From contig JAVBKY010000009.1 of the NCBI GenBank assembly GCA_031553765.1, forward strand, positions 124,001 to 188,000: a stretch of 64,000 nt of DNA. The letters are read 5' to 3'. Positions 24,469 through 32,432 of the stretch are shown here, piece after piece. The notes below the pieces were generated by a model. That model was not told where the DNA came from. It searched no databases and saw nothing but the letters and a program-made list of their open reading frames with translations. The translations under genes were made by a program, and so were the position numbers. The stretch comes from JAITMY01 sp031553765 (lineage in GTDB: Bacteria > Bacteroidota > Bacteroidia > Bacteroidales > UBA932). Position 1 is the stretch's first letter; every line of letters begins with the position of its first letter.

Positions 24469-26241
24469 ATGAAAGATTTTCTGAAAACAATGTTTGCCGC
24501 AACGCTGGGAACCATCATTGCCGGCATGCTGTTTTTCTTTATAAGTATAGCACTCGTTGGCGCTATAGCAGGTTTTGTGGCTGCTACCGAGTCAAAGGTG
24601 AAACCTGTAAAAGAGGCCTCTGTTCTCACCCTTTCGTTCACCCGCCCTATTGTAGATAGGGTGTCAAACGATCCTTTTGCCATGTTGAGCAGCCTAAGCG
24701 GACGCAGTGAGTCGCCAGTGGGGCTGAATGATATCCTACGCAGTATTGATCAGGCCAAAACCGATGATCATATCAAGGGTATTTTACTTTTAGATATGGG
24801 TTATGTAAACGCAGGAGCCGCTACCGTTGACGAAATTCGTAACGCACTGCTTGATTTTCGCCTTACCGGAAAATTCATTATCAGCTACAGCGATTACTAT
24901 GGTCAAATGCCATACTACCTTGCTTCGGTTGCCGATAAAATTTACATGAACCCTGTAGGAACGCTTGAGTTACATGGTTTGGGTGCGGGTATCATGTTCT
25001 TCAAAGGCACGTTGGATAAGTTGGGCATAGAAGCACAAATTATTAGGCATGGTAAATTTAAGAGTGCTGTTGAGCCATTCATGTACGATAAGATGAGCGA
25101 TGAAAATCGAGCGCAAGTTAATACCTACACAGGATCTATGTGGAAGCACATGCTCGATGGAATTGCCGAACAACGCCATACCACAGTGGAAAAGCTTAAT
25201 GCGGTAACTAACCAACTGCTGCTAAAAGATGCTGAGGCCGCTGTTTCGTTGGGCTTAGTTGATGCGCTTAAGCAGCGGGATGAGTTGCTGAGCGAGTTGG
25301 CTATGCTTACCATGATGAATGAAACCAAAAAGCCTAATTTGGTAGCTGTGGATGCCTACCGTAAAACCATTACCCCGAAAAATATTACCGAGAAAAACAA
25401 GGTGGCAGTGGTGTACGCAGACGGTGAGATAGTGGATGAGGGTAAGGAGGGAATTGTAGGCAAACAGCTAGCGTCCGATTTGCGCGATGTACGTCGCGAC
25501 TCAAGCATTAAAGCTGTCGTATTTCGTATCAATTCACCGGGCGGTAGCGCAATGGCATCCGAGCTCATTTGGCGCGAAATGGAGCTGCTAAAGCAAGTTA
25601 AGCCCGTTGTGGTGTCTATGGGTGATGTTGCTGCCTCGGGTGGCTACTATGTATCATGTCCAGCCAGTTACGTTATGGCAAGTCCCACTACGCTCACAGG
25701 CTCCATTGGCGTATTTGGGGTGCTATTCAATGCCAAGAAATTCCTCAATACTAAGTTAGGTATAACTGTTGATGTTGCTGCTACCAACGAGCATGCCGAT
25801 ATGGGGAGCATACACCGAGCGCTCACTAAACCCGAGGAGGCCTTTATCCAACATCAAATAGAAGAAGTATACGGCACCTTTACCAACCACGTAGCCGCAG
25901 GTCGTAATATGCCGTGGGCGGAAGTTGACAAAGTTGGTCAAGGCCGCGTGTGGAGTGGAATAGATGCTAAGCAAATTAGGTTGGTAGATGAGTTTGGTGG
26001 ATTGAATGCAGCCATTGAAAAGGCCGTGTTGCTGGCTAACTTGGAAAAATATCGCGTGGTAGAATTGCCTAAACAGAAGGAAACATTTGCTCTCATTATG
26101 GAAAGCCTCGGCCAGTCCGCCGTAAAGTTGACGAAGAAAAACACAGGTAATATCTTGGAGGATTACGAGCCGGCAGCTAAAATGATGCGTATGCATGGCA
26201 AGGCTCAAGCTCGCATGCCCTACGACGTAGAAATAAAGTAA
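24469..26241 (+). CDS. sppA: Signal peptide peptidase SppA, 67K type
   Basis: A 590-residue membrane-bound serine protease with a Ser-Lys dyad that degrades cleaved signal peptides. It has an N-terminal membrane segment (about 10-38) and two tandem S49 domains. The first carries the catalytic lysine region HGKFKSAVEPF (about 194-204). The second carries the serine in TLTGSIGVFG (S412), along with INSPGGSAMASE and DVAASGGYYVSCPA. Length is right for the double-domain form. It is followed at about 100 bp by lpxK and deoD in the same direction. Confidence 0.93.
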   Translation: MKDFLKTMFAATLGTIIAGMLFFFISIALVGAIAGFVAATESKVKPVKEASVLTLSFTRPIVDRVSNDPFAMLSSLSGRSESPVGLNDILRSIDQAKTDDHIKGILLLDMGYVNAGAATVDEIRNALLDFRLTGKFIISYSDYYGQMPYYLASVADKIYMNPVGTLELHGLGAGIMFFKGTLDKLGIEAQIIRHGKFKSAVEPFMYDKMSDENRAQVNTYTGSMWKHMLDGIAEQRHTTVEKLNAVTNQLLLKDAEAAVSLGLVDALKQRDELLSELAMLTMMNETKKPNLVAVDAYRKTITPKNITEKNKVAVVYADGEIVDEGKEGIVGKQLASDLRDVRRDSSIKAVVFRINSPGGSAMASELIWREMELLKQVKPVVVSMGDVAASGGYYVSCPASYVMASPTTLTGSIGVFGVLFNAKKFLNTKLGITVDVAATNEHADMGSIHRALTKPEEAFIQHQIEEVYGTFTNHVAAGRNMPWAEVDKVGQGRVWSGIDAKQIRLVDEFGGLNAAIEKAVLLANLEKYRVVELPKQKETFALIMESLGQSAVKLTKKNTGNILEDYEPAAKMMRMHGKAQARMPYDVEIK

Positions 26242-26283
26242 ATAATACGCAGCTGGCAATCGACAATAACCATGCGGTTGTCA

Positions 26284-26329
26284 CACTTCGACAAAAACAA
26301 TTCAACAAGTAAGCACTTCAACAATTCAA
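26284..26329. repeat. Period-8 word array upstream of lpxK
   Basis: Units of 8 bp such as CAATTCAA (26298 and 26322) and CACTTCAA (26314). The array reads through in frame ahead of the likely lpxK start. It is the reverse-complement relative of the period-8 array at 28858. Confidence 0.55.
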
Positions 26330-26337
26330 CGTTGTTT

Positions 26338-27420
26338 ATGAGCCGTAAACCGCAAAGAAACTTTTTAGGGACTCTGCTGGCAATGCCATTCGCAGGGCTC
26401 TTCTGGATGGTGGTTAACATTCGACACTTGTTGTATTCGTGGAAGGTTTTTAAGCCCCATGAGTTTAAAATTCCTGTTATTTGCGTAGGTAATCTTACTG
26501 TAGGAGGTACCGGAAAAACACCCCATGCGCAGCTGCTGGTGCAGCTGCTTAGCGAACAGGGGGTGAAGGTGGCAGTGCTCTCTCTTGGCTATAAGCGAAA
26601 AAGTAGCGGTTTTGTATACGCCAAAAATGATAGTACGGCAAACCAAGTAGGCGATGAGGTGCTGCAAATTAAGCGTCGCTTTCCCAATACAACTGTGGCT
26701 GTGTGCAAAGATCGCGTGTATGGTATAAATAAGTTAAAAAAAGATAATCCCGCTTTACAAGCCATTATTCTCGACGACGCTTTCCAGTATCGTAGGGTAA
26801 AAGCCGGGCTATCTATTATTCTTACCACGTTCGATAACTTAGTCACCAAAGATTACATGTTGCCCCTTGGTCACCTGCGTGACTCTGCCAACCAGCTGCC
26901 GCGCGCTGAAATGGTGATAGTGACTAAGTGTCCGCACAGCCTTCGTCCCATTGACTTCAATATACTTGAAAAAGATCTGAAAATTCGTCCTTATCAGCAC
27001 CTGTTTTTTACCAAATACGTGAGTGGTGACTACGTGCATTTGAGTACAGGAGAGGCCGGAAAAGTAGAGAAGAAAAGTGCTGTTGCAGTGGCGGGTATTG
27101 CTAGCCCACAACCGTTTTTCAATGGGTTGAAAAAGGACTTTAAGGTGGTACAAACCTTTAAGTTTGCCGACCACCATCACTTTAGTAAAAGCGACGTGAA
27201 GCAGCTTGAAAAAGCGCTTGTCACCCATCTCGATAGCGTGGTAGTTACCACTGAAAAGGATGCCATGCGCTTGCTTGGCGTGCCTATGAGCATTGCGCTG
27301 CGCAACGCCATTTACTACCAACCCGTCAACGTGGAGTTTTTAAATAACGGAAAACAGCACTTCGCTCAAAAAGTAATGAGTTACGTTAGAGAAAAGAAAA
27401 GAATCAGCCACCTGTACTAG
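26338..27420 (+). CDS. lpxK: Tetraacyldisaccharide 4'-kinase
   Basis: LpxK phosphorylates the lipid A precursor at the 4' position on the inner membrane. I place the start at the ATG at 26338 (MSRKPQRNFLGTLLAMPF, 360 residues). The frame is open back to an ATG at 26272, but those codons are simple-repeat DNA. Visible features are an N-terminal membrane-associating helix, VICVGNLTVGGTGKTP (P-loop, about 50-65), ILDDAFQYRRVKAGLSI and VVTTEKDAMRL. Together with lpxD at the window end it shows that the cell makes lipid A. It lies between sppA and deoD. Confidence 0.92.
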   Translation: MSRKPQRNFLGTLLAMPFAGLFWMVVNIRHLLYSWKVFKPHEFKIPVICVGNLTVGGTGKTPHAQLLVQLLSEQGVKVAVLSLGYKRKSSGFVYAKNDSTANQVGDEVLQIKRRFPNTTVAVCKDRVYGINKLKKDNPALQAIILDDAFQYRRVKAGLSIILTTFDNLVTKDYMLPLGHLRDSANQLPRAEMVIVTKCPHSLRPIDFNILEKDLKIRPYQHLFFTKYVSGDYVHLSTGEAGKVEKKSAVAVAGIASPQPFFNGLKKDFKVVQTFKFADHHHFSKSDVKQLEKALVTHLDSVVVTTEKDAMRLLGVPMSIALRNAIYYQPVNVEFLNNGKQHFAQKVMSYVREKKRISHLY

Positions 27421-27451
27421 ATTCATATCAAATAATTAAATATTTAAAATT

Positions 27452-28162
27452 ATGAGTAATAACACACCTACACCTCATATTGAGGCAAAGCTTGGCGAAA
27501 TAGCAAAAACCGTGCTGATGCCGGGTGACCCGCTACGCGCAAAATTTATGGCAGAAAAATACCTTGAAAACCCCGTTCTGTTTAATGGAGTTAGGGGTAT
27601 GCTTGGATATACCGGCACCTACAAAGGCAAGGAAGTTTCCATTATGGGACACGGAATGGGTATTCCTTCCGTTGGAATTTACACCTATGAGTTGTTTAAC
27701 TTTTACGGCGTAGAGAAAATTATTCGCGTTGGCTCAGCAGGGGCAATTGACGAGGCGCTAAAGATAGGTGATGTGGTTATTGGTATGGGTGCTACCACCA
27801 ATTCAAACTATGCCATGCAGTACCAGCTCCCGGGTACTTTCGCTCCCATTGCGGATTTCGAACTCGTGCAGCGTGCGGTAGAGGAGGCTAAAAAAGTTGG
27901 CGTAACCTATAAAGTTGGCAATATCTTTTCATCCGATACCTTCTATGACGATGCGCAATCCTTAAAGGCGTGGCAAAAAATGGGCGTACTTGCGGTTGAA
28001 ATGGAAGCAGCCGCTATGTATATGAACGCTGCCCGTGCGGGCAAAAAAGCGCTTTGCATTTGCACCATTTCCGATTGCCCGTTTACGGGTGAGGCAACGT
28101 CTTCCGAATATCGCCAAACCGCCTTTACACAAATGATGGAGGTGGCTTTGGGAATTGTCTAG
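27452..28162 (+). CDS. deoD: Purine-nucleoside phosphorylase, DeoD type
   Basis: A 236-residue cytoplasmic enzyme that splits purine nucleosides with phosphate in purine salvage. Typical features are TPHIEAKLGEIAKTVLMPGDP, FNGVRGMLGYTGTYKGK, MGHGMGIPSVGIYTYEL, RVGSAGAIDEALKIGDVVI and the purine-site block AVEMEAAAMYMNAAR. Length equals that of hexameric bacterial DeoD. It begins 31 bp after lpxK and ends at a strong bidirectional terminator facing ruvC. Confidence 0.96.
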   Translation: MSNNTPTPHIEAKLGEIAKTVLMPGDPLRAKFMAEKYLENPVLFNGVRGMLGYTGTYKGKEVSIMGHGMGIPSVGIYTYELFNFYGVEKIIRVGSAGAIDEALKIGDVVIGMGATTNSNYAMQYQLPGTFAPIADFELVQRAVEEAKKVGVTYKVGNIFSSDTFYDDAQSLKAWQKMGVLAVEMEAAAMYMNAARAGKKALCICTISDCPFTGEATSSEYRQTAFTQMMEVALGIV

Positions 28163-28182
28163 AAACACCCTACTACCCGATA

Positions 28183-28216
28183 AAATGCCCCGCTAAACAA
28201 TCTTAGCGGGGCATTT
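28183..28216. terminator. Bidirectional terminator between deoD and ruvC
   Basis: AAATGCCCCGCTAA (28183-28196) and its complement (28203-28215) form a perfect stem with a 6-nt loop. The A/T ends serve both strands. Confidence 0.88.
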
Positions 28217-28217
28217 C

Positions 28218-28245
28218 ATTATTCATTGTCCGTTGTCAATGATCC
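28218..28245. repeat. Period-7 word array at the ruvC 3' end
   Basis: Four units starting ATTATTC (28218) and ATTGTCC (28225). The array ends just before the ruvC stop codon at 28248-28250. Confidence 0.45.
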
Positions 28246-28247
28246 GT

Positions 28248-28844
28248 TTACTTTACCTTGTCGGGATTCTTTGCTACAAAATTTTTCCAGCTGGATGAGG
28301 TTTTCTTAGAGGTTTTTTTGGGAGAAGTCTTTGCCTTTTCAGAGGCAATTTTCGCCATTACAGAGGTGGTGCTGTAGTAGTGGCACACGGCAGCGGCAAG
28401 ACCGTCGGTGGCATCCAAATCTTTTGGTAGTTCCTTTATGCTAAACATGCTTTTGAGCATGGCAGCCACCTGCTCTTTGGAAGCTTCACCTTGGCCGGTA
28501 ATCATTTGCTTGATTTTTCGCGGAGCGTACTCACAAATGGGTACATCGCGCGATAGGGCGGCTGCTATGGCAACGCCTTGCGCTCGCCCCAACTTTAGCA
28601 TACTTTGTACGTTTTTACCAAAGAAGGGAGCCTCAATCGCTATTTCGTCGGGAAGGTATTCGGAAATAATTTGGGTAACGCGCTCAAAAATCTTTTGCAG
28701 CTTAATGTAGTGGTCACCGTACTTTTTGAGTTCAATAACGCCCATTACCACCATCTCCGGCGTGCGGTCCACCACCTTGATAACACCATAACCCATTATG
28801 GTGGTGCCGGGGTCAATACCCATTATGATGCGTTCGGAGGACAA
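28248..28844 (-). CDS. ruvC: Holliday junction resolvase RuvC
   Basis: RuvC cuts four-way DNA junctions with RuvAB. The acidic catalytic residues appear in GIDPGTT (D11), AIEAPFFG and DATDGLAAAVCHYY. I use the TTG at 28844 as start (198 residues). It keeps the first beta strand (ERIIMGIDPGT), an in-frame stop lies a short way upstream with no ATG between, and the first ATG would remove that strand. The C-terminal 35 residues are a Lys/Ser/Thr-rich extension. It follows DUF4286 and serS on the same strand, separated by repeat DNA. Confidence 0.93.
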   Translation of the reverse strand: MSSERIIMGIDPGTTIMGYGVIKVVDRTPEMVVMGVIELKKYGDHYIKLQKIFERVTQIISEYLPDEIAIEAPFFGKNVQSMLKLGRAQGVAIAAALSRDVPICEYAPRKIKQMITGQGEASKEQVAAMLKSMFSIKELPKDLDATDGLAAAVCHYYSTTSVMAKIASEKAKTSPKKTSKKTSSSWKNFVAKNPDKVK

Positions 28845-28857
28845 TGGTTTGCGGGGA

Positions 28858-28897
28858 TTGAATTGTTGAACTGTTTAATCGTTGAATTGTTTAATCC
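28858..28897. repeat. Period-8 word array upstream of ruvC
   Basis: Five perfect-phase 8-bp units: TTGAATTG (28858, 28882) with variants such as TTGAACTG (28866). No indels interrupt the phase. Confidence 0.6.
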
Positions 28898-28902
28898 GAA
28901 GG

Positions 28903-29001
28903 CGTCATTGCGAGGAGGAGCGACGAAGCAATCTCTGTCATCCTGAGCGAAGATCTTAAGCTGAGATTGTCGCGTCCTCGTACCTCGTCCTCGCAATGAC
29001 G
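28903..29001. repeat. 99-bp inverted-repeat element (GTCATTGCGAGGA type)
   Basis: CGTCATTGCGAGGA (28903-28916) and its exact complement (28988-29001) bound a 99-bp element. Inside are GACGAAGCAATCTC-like and GAGATTGTCGCGTC segments, also facing each other. Half of the same element recurs at 37305-37337. This sequence type is a common intergenic repeat in many bacterial genomes. Confidence 0.65.
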
Positions 29002-29024
29002 TTCTTGGCAACCATGCTATATCG

Positions 29025-29339
29025 CTATACGTCGCTTGTAACTTTCTTCAATACTGTTTTGAAAAAGTAAACCTTTTCGGGAAAAGCCAGCTGCATGGTG
29101 CGAACAATTTCGCTCATACATTCGTCGTTAAACTTTTGCACGTCAGTAGCATGCTCTACATGCACTTGTAGCGAGTAGCTGTGGTCGGGTTGAGGCGTAT
29201 CGTGCAGCACGCGTGTGAGCAACATCTCACCGCAGTAGGACGTTTGCTTCAGCTGCGGCAGCACCATTTTATTAATGCACTCCAGCCACGCGCCTTGCAC
29301 TTCGGGTGCTACGCAAAATGTTATGTTGACTATAAACAT
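29025..29339 (-). CDS. DUF4286 family protein
   Basis: A 104-residue cytoplasmic protein starting MFIVNITFCVAPEVQGAWLE. The pattern (short beta strand, then EWLECIN-like helix, HVEHATDVQKFNDECM and FPEKVYFFKTVLKKV) fits the DUF4286 family of Bacteroidota, a ferredoxin-like small protein of unknown function. Its ATG directly abuts the serS stop (TAG at 29342-29340), so the two are translationally coupled. It precedes ruvC in the same direction. Confidence 0.75.
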   Translation of the reverse strand: MFIVNITFCVAPEVQGAWLECINKMVLPQLKQTSYCGEMLLTRVLHDTPQPDHSYSLQVHVEHATDVQKFNDECMSEIVRTMQLAFPEKVYFFKTVLKKVTSDV

Positions 29340-30608
29340 CTAGATGAAGTCGAATCCTGTGTATTTTCTCAACACCTCAGGCATGCGAATGCCGTTTTCG
29401 GTTTGGTTGTTTTCCAGCAAAGCGGCTACTATGCGGGGCAATGCCAGCGAGCTGCCGTTGAGCGTATGCACCAGCTGCGTTTTCTTGTCCTCGGTGCGGT
29501 AGCGGCATTTTAGGCGGTTAGCCTGAAAACTTTCGAAGTTAGAAACAGAGCTAACCTCCAACCATTTTTGTTGCGCTGCTGAGTACACTTCAAAGTCGAA
29601 GGTGAGGGCAGAGGTGAAACTCATATCGCCACCGCAAAGCTTAAGTATGCGGTAGGGTAACTCCAACTTTTTCACAATATTTTCTACGTGTGCTACCATG
29701 CCTTCAAGCGCTGCATATGAATTTTCGGGTAGCTCAAAGCGTACAATCTCTACCTTATCAAATTGGTGCAGGCGGTTGAGGCCGCGCACATCCTTACCGT
29801 ATGAGCCGGCTTCACGACGGAAGCAAGGCGTGTAAGCGGTTAACTTTATAGGCAGGTCGCTTGGGTTGAGAATTACATCGCGGTAGATGTTGGTAACGGG
29901 AACTTCGGCTGTAGGAATGAGGTAAAAATCATCTACCGTAGCGTGGTACATTTGACCCTCTTTATCGGGTAGTTGGCCTGTGCCAAAACCTGAATCGGCG
30001 TTAACCATGTGTGGAGGCAGCACTTCGTTGTAACCTGCTCCTGTATTTTCGTCAAGGAAGAATGAAATGAGCGCGCGCTGTAGCTTGGCGCCCTTACCCT
30101 TGTACACGGGAAAGCCTGCTCCTGTGAGCTTATTGCCTAACTCGAAATCAATAATGTCGTATTTCTTTGCTAAATCCCAGTGGGGAACTGCGCTTACTGC
30201 AAGCGTAGGCATTTCGCCACCTTGGCGCACTACTACGTTGTCCTCAGCAACTTTTCCTTTGGGCACTTCTGCGCTGGGTAGGTTGGGTAGCAGTACTATT
30301 TTTTCGTTGAGTTTTTGTTCGGCTACCGCCAACTTTTGTTCCAACTCTACCGATTGCTTTTTCAGCTCGGCTACATTATTCTTAGCTGCTTCCGCTGCTT
30401 CCTTGTTGCCTTGTTTCATTAGCGCGCCTATCTCCTTTGCGGTAGCGTTTTGCTGTGCAAGATTAGCGTCCAGCGAGGTTTGTGTGGCCTTACGCTCGTC
30501 GTCCAACGCTATTATTTCGTTTACAGTGTTTTTTGCATCAACACCTTTTACTGCCAGCCTTTCCAATACGGTGGCGGTTTGCTCGCGAATAACTTTTAGA
30601 GTTAACAT
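29340..30608 (-). CDS. serS: Serine-tRNA ligase
   Basis: A 422-residue class II aminoacyl-tRNA synthetase that charges tRNA-Ser. The N-terminal coiled-coil arm spans about residues 30-105 (Lys/Glu/Ala-rich heptads). Motif 2 is TPCFRREAGSYGKDVRGLNRLHQF, and motif 3 includes NGSSLALPRIVAALLENNQ. C-terminal MPEVLRKYTGFDFI is typical. Length is normal. It heads a minus-strand set with DUF4286 and ruvC. A TATCTTTG -7 box lies at 30710-30703. Confidence 0.96.
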   Translation of the reverse strand: MLTLKVIREQTATVLERLAVKGVDAKNTVNEIIALDDERKATQTSLDANLAQQNATAKEIGALMKQGNKEAAEAAKNNVAELKKQSVELEQKLAVAEQKLNEKIVLLPNLPSAEVPKGKVAEDNVVVRQGGEMPTLAVSAVPHWDLAKKYDIIDFELGNKLTGAGFPVYKGKGAKLQRALISFFLDENTGAGYNEVLPPHMVNADSGFGTGQLPDKEGQMYHATVDDFYLIPTAEVPVTNIYRDVILNPSDLPIKLTAYTPCFRREAGSYGKDVRGLNRLHQFDKVEIVRFELPENSYAALEGMVAHVENIVKKLELPYRILKLCGGDMSFTSALTFDFEVYSAAQQKWLEVSSVSNFESFQANRLKCRYRTEDKKTQLVHTLNGSSLALPRIVAALLENNQTENGIRMPEVLRKYTGFDFI

Positions 30609-30624
30609 AAAAATGAAGTTATAA

Positions 30625-30696
30625 AGTCGTCAGTCGACAGTTACCAGTCGTAAGTTTAAAACTGTCGACTTTTCGACTGTTGACTTACGACTTTTT
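30625..30696. repeat. Facing period-7 arrays (AGTCGTC family) upstream of serS
   Basis: Left units of 7 bp begin AGTCGTC (30625) and AGTCGAC (30632). Right units are their complements, such as GTTGACT (30679) and TACGACT (30686). Together they form a long imperfect inverted repeat in the serS leader region. Confidence 0.6.
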
Positions 30697-30702
30697 CGTA
30701 CG

Positions 30703-30710
30703 CAAAGATA
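30703..30710 (-). promoter_or_regulatory. -7 box for serS
   Basis: The minus strand reads TATCTTTG, 95 nt upstream of the serS ATG and between it and the rpmA terminator. Confidence 0.55.
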
Positions 30711-30712
30711 AA

Positions 30713-30742
30713 CAAAAAACCCCTCTGCGGTAGAGGGGTTTT
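30713..30742 (-). terminator. Intrinsic terminator after rpmA
   Basis: On the minus strand AACCCCTCT pairs with AGAGGGGTT around a short loop, followed by a T-run. Confidence 0.85.
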
Positions 30743-30764
30743 GAGGATTATTTCCGAGAAGATG

Positions 30765-31037
30765 TTACGCCTCTGCTGCTGCCGCTACGGGCATTACCGA
30801 TACGTATGACTTTCCGTTTGACTTTTTCTTGAACTCAACGGTACCATCAACCAACGCGAAAAGCGTGTGGTCACGACCAATACCTACGTTCACACCGGGG
30901 TTGTGCACCGTACCGCGTTGGCGAACGATGATGTTTCCGGCTTTTGCTGCTTGACCGCCAAAAAGCTTCAGGCCAAGGCGCTTACTTTCTGAATCGCGTC
31001 CGTTCTTCGAACTACCGACGCCTTTCTTGTGTGCCAT
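30765..31037 (-). CDS. rpmA: 50S ribosomal protein L27
   Basis: A 90-residue ribosomal protein with the canonical N-terminus MAHKKGVGSSKNGRDSESKRLG, FGGQAAKAGNIIVRQRGT and GIGRDHTLFALVDG. It lacks the cleavable N-terminal extension found in Firmicutes. It sits 15 bp after rplU in the standard order and ends at a terminator. Confidence 0.97.
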   Translation of the reverse strand: MAHKKGVGSSKNGRDSESKRLGLKLFGGQAAKAGNIIVRQRGTVHNPGVNVGIGRDHTLFALVDGTVEFKKKSNGKSYVSVMPVAAAAEA

Positions 31038-31052
31038 TCTACTATAAAGTTT

Positions 31053-31364
31053 TTAAGCGTTAATACTCTCGATTTGAATGCGAGTGAAGCATTGGCGGTG
31101 GCTATTTTGCTTCTGGTAGCCTTTGCGACGCTTCTTCTTGAACACGATCACCTTGTCGCCTTTCACATGGTTTAAAACCTTGGCATTCACTGTGGCGCCT
31201 TGTACTAAAGGTGCGCCAACATTAACCTTTCCGTCGTTGTCTGTGAGCAGGACTTTATCAAAGCTTACGGATGCACCTTCGGCATCCTGAAGACGGTGAA
31301 CAAAAAGCGTTTGATCTTTTGCAACTTTAAATTGCTGGCCTGCTATTTCTACAATTGCGTACAT
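31053..31364 (-). CDS. rplU: 50S ribosomal protein L21
   Basis: A 103-residue ribosomal protein: MYAIVEIAGQQFKVAKDQ, GAPLVQGATVNAKVLNHVKGDKV, and the C-terminal KKRRKGYQKQNSHRQCFT that binds 23S rRNA. It is first in the rplU-rpmA operon, with a clear promoter about 50 nt upstream. Confidence 0.97.
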   Translation of the reverse strand: MYAIVEIAGQQFKVAKDQTLFVHRLQDAEGASVSFDKVLLTDNDGKVNVGAPLVQGATVNAKVLNHVKGDKVIVFKKKRRKGYQKQNSHRQCFTRIQIESINA

Positions 31365-31413
31365 GTAGTTATAAATAGAGTTTCAAATTTTCCTCAGAAT
31401 TTTTTGAGGACTG

Positions 31414-31443
31414 CAAAGATAAGAGTTTTTTGTGAATTAGCAA
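31414..31443 (-). promoter_or_regulatory. Promoter of rplU-rpmA
   Basis: On the minus strand, TTG (31443-31441) and TATCTTTG (31421-31414) are spaced by 19 bp, a good Bacteroidota promoter. Confidence 0.7.
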
Positions 31444-31676
31444 GGGGTAGCTGAGAATTTTAAGAATATTATTATTGTAGATAATTGACAATCAATGATG
31501 TTTATTTTAATCGTGTGATAATCATTGATTTTGTTTTTCTCTGAGATTTGGTTACACCAGCGCTTTTTATATTCATATTGGTGGGTGCGAGCCATGTTGA
31601 CCAAGCAAGCGACGTAAGGAGCAGCGCGAGGAAACATCCCACAGCTAGGCGTATAATCAAATTCTCTCTTTTTCCG

Positions 31677-31684
31677 TATCTTTG
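31677..31684 (+). promoter_or_regulatory. -7 box for the zinc-ribbon leader transcript
   Basis: A perfect TATCTTTG lies 268 bp upstream of the zinc-ribbon ATG. Transcription from about 31691 would include structured copy A. Confidence 0.5.
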
Positions 31685-31815
31685 TCATGTAACCAACCAT
31701 TTTTATTTGCAAAAAGTAAGATAAGAGGAGAATTTATTAATATTTGTATATAAAGCATTTGCTTTATTGCTGTGGCCTCCATAAATCGCCAGTTTAAAAG
31801 GACTATTCAAGTAAT

Positions 31816-31930
31816 AAGTGAATGCTCATGCTATTGCACAGTGGCATGGGCTTTCTTATTGTGAGTAGTGGGTGTCTGGCGATACCTCGGAGGCTTGATA
31901 AGGTAAGCACCATGCCTTTTTTTTGGTGCT
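31816..31930 (+). promoter_or_regulatory. Candidate structured RNA leader, copy A
   Basis: It shares with copy B the blocks AAGTGAATG (31816-31824), ATGGG, TTCTTA and GCACCATGCCTTTT (31907-31920), in the same order. An 8-bp stem pairs GCTCATGC (31824-31831) with GCATGGGC (31844-31851). A later stem pairs AGCACCA (31906-31912) with TGGTGCT (31924-31930). A small GCA-CCA-TGC hairpin followed by eight T competes with that stem. Paired positions differ from copy B in a compensating way. It ends 22 nt before the ATG at 31953. Confidence 0.55.
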
Positions 31931-31952
31931 AACGTGAAAAGCATGAGGAAGT

Positions 31953-32192
31953 ATGGCGTTAATTAGCTGCCCCGATTGTGGGGCTAAGGTTTCGGATAGG
32001 GCCGACAGGTGCCCTAAGTGTGCGTGTCCCATAGCGCATTCTATTATTGTGAAGGAGGATAGAAAAGCATCCCATTCTGTGGAGTTGCCGCTTGATGAGG
32101 TGCAAATGCAGCGAACGCTGGTGGCCTCCTTTAGAAGGGAGCTGGATGAGATGAAGAGAAAAGTGGCTGCGCGAAAGAAAAAGAACGGATAG
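31953..32192 (+). CDS. Small zinc-ribbon protein
   Basis: A 79-residue protein. Residues 1-26 (MALISCPDCGAKVSDRADRC onward) hold two CxxC pairs, CPDC and CPKC, of the zinc-ribbon type. The remaining 50 residues are a charged helix ending in KRKVAARKKKNG. The role is unknown; such short zinc ribbons with a helical tail may bind RNA, DNA or protein. It is a single gene between rplU (divergent) and the GT2 gene. It is preceded by a long leader containing structured copy A. Confidence 0.7.
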   Translation: MALISCPDCGAKVSDRADRCPKCACPIAHSIIVKEDRKASHSVELPLDEVQMQRTLVASFRRELDEMKRKVAARKKKNG

Positions 32193-32221
32193 CTGGTCAA
32201 AGATAGGTGGTAGACTTTTGC

Positions 32222-32229
32222 TATCTTTG
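32222..32229 (+). promoter_or_regulatory. -7 box for the GT2 leader transcript
   Basis: A perfect TATCTTTG lies 203 nt upstream of the GT2 ATG. The leader from about 32236 contains structured copy B. Confidence 0.55.
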
Positions 32230-32301
32230 CCCTATGTCAATTGTTCTCGCGCTTGCTGCGTGTGAACTTAGAAGTTATTTCAAAGAAACCACAACGGCCG
32301 T

Positions 32302-32406
32302 AAGTGAATGATCATCTTAATGATATGGGTATTCTTAATTTGTGGTTGGATGTGTGGTAGTACTTCGAATTCAAAAGGGTAGGCACCATGCCTTTTCTTC
32401 ATGGTG
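32302..32406 (+). promoter_or_regulatory. Candidate structured RNA leader, copy B
   Basis: Blocks shared with copy A: AAGTGAATG (32302-32310), ATGGG (32325-32329), TTCTTA (32332-32337) and GCACCATGCCTTTT (32383-32396). The first stem here is ATCAT (32311-32315) with ATGAT (32320-32324), closed outside by GAAT/ATTC. The last stem is CACCATG (32384-32390) with CATGGTG (32400-32406). The stems sit at the same places as in copy A but use other bases. It ends 26 nt before the ATG at 32433. Confidence 0.55.
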
Positions 32407-32432
32407 TATAAGCTATTTGAGATGTTTTCGCC

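Larger units (their letters stand above)
31365..31952. other. 588-bp intergenic region with two divergent promoters and a structured leader
   Basis: The left end holds the rplU promoter (31414-31443, minus). A 10-bp inverted repeat on AATCAATGAT lies near 31489-31530. At 31677-31684 a plus-strand TATCTTTG begins a leader of about 260 nt that ends in structured copy A (31816-31930) before the zinc-ribbon gene. A minus-strand open frame at 31437-31712 crosses promoters of both strands and has no coding signature. Confidence 0.6.

Noticed and set aside
31437..31712. 91-codon minus-strand frame upstream of rplU
   Set aside because: It crosses the rplU promoter and a plus-strand promoter, has biased composition, and has no family resemblance.
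31816..32406. Known riboswitch or 6S RNA
   Set aside because: No conserved core of TPP, cobalamin, SAM, glycine or preQ1 switches is recognisable, and two tandem 6S genes would be odd. Left as an unnamed candidate.
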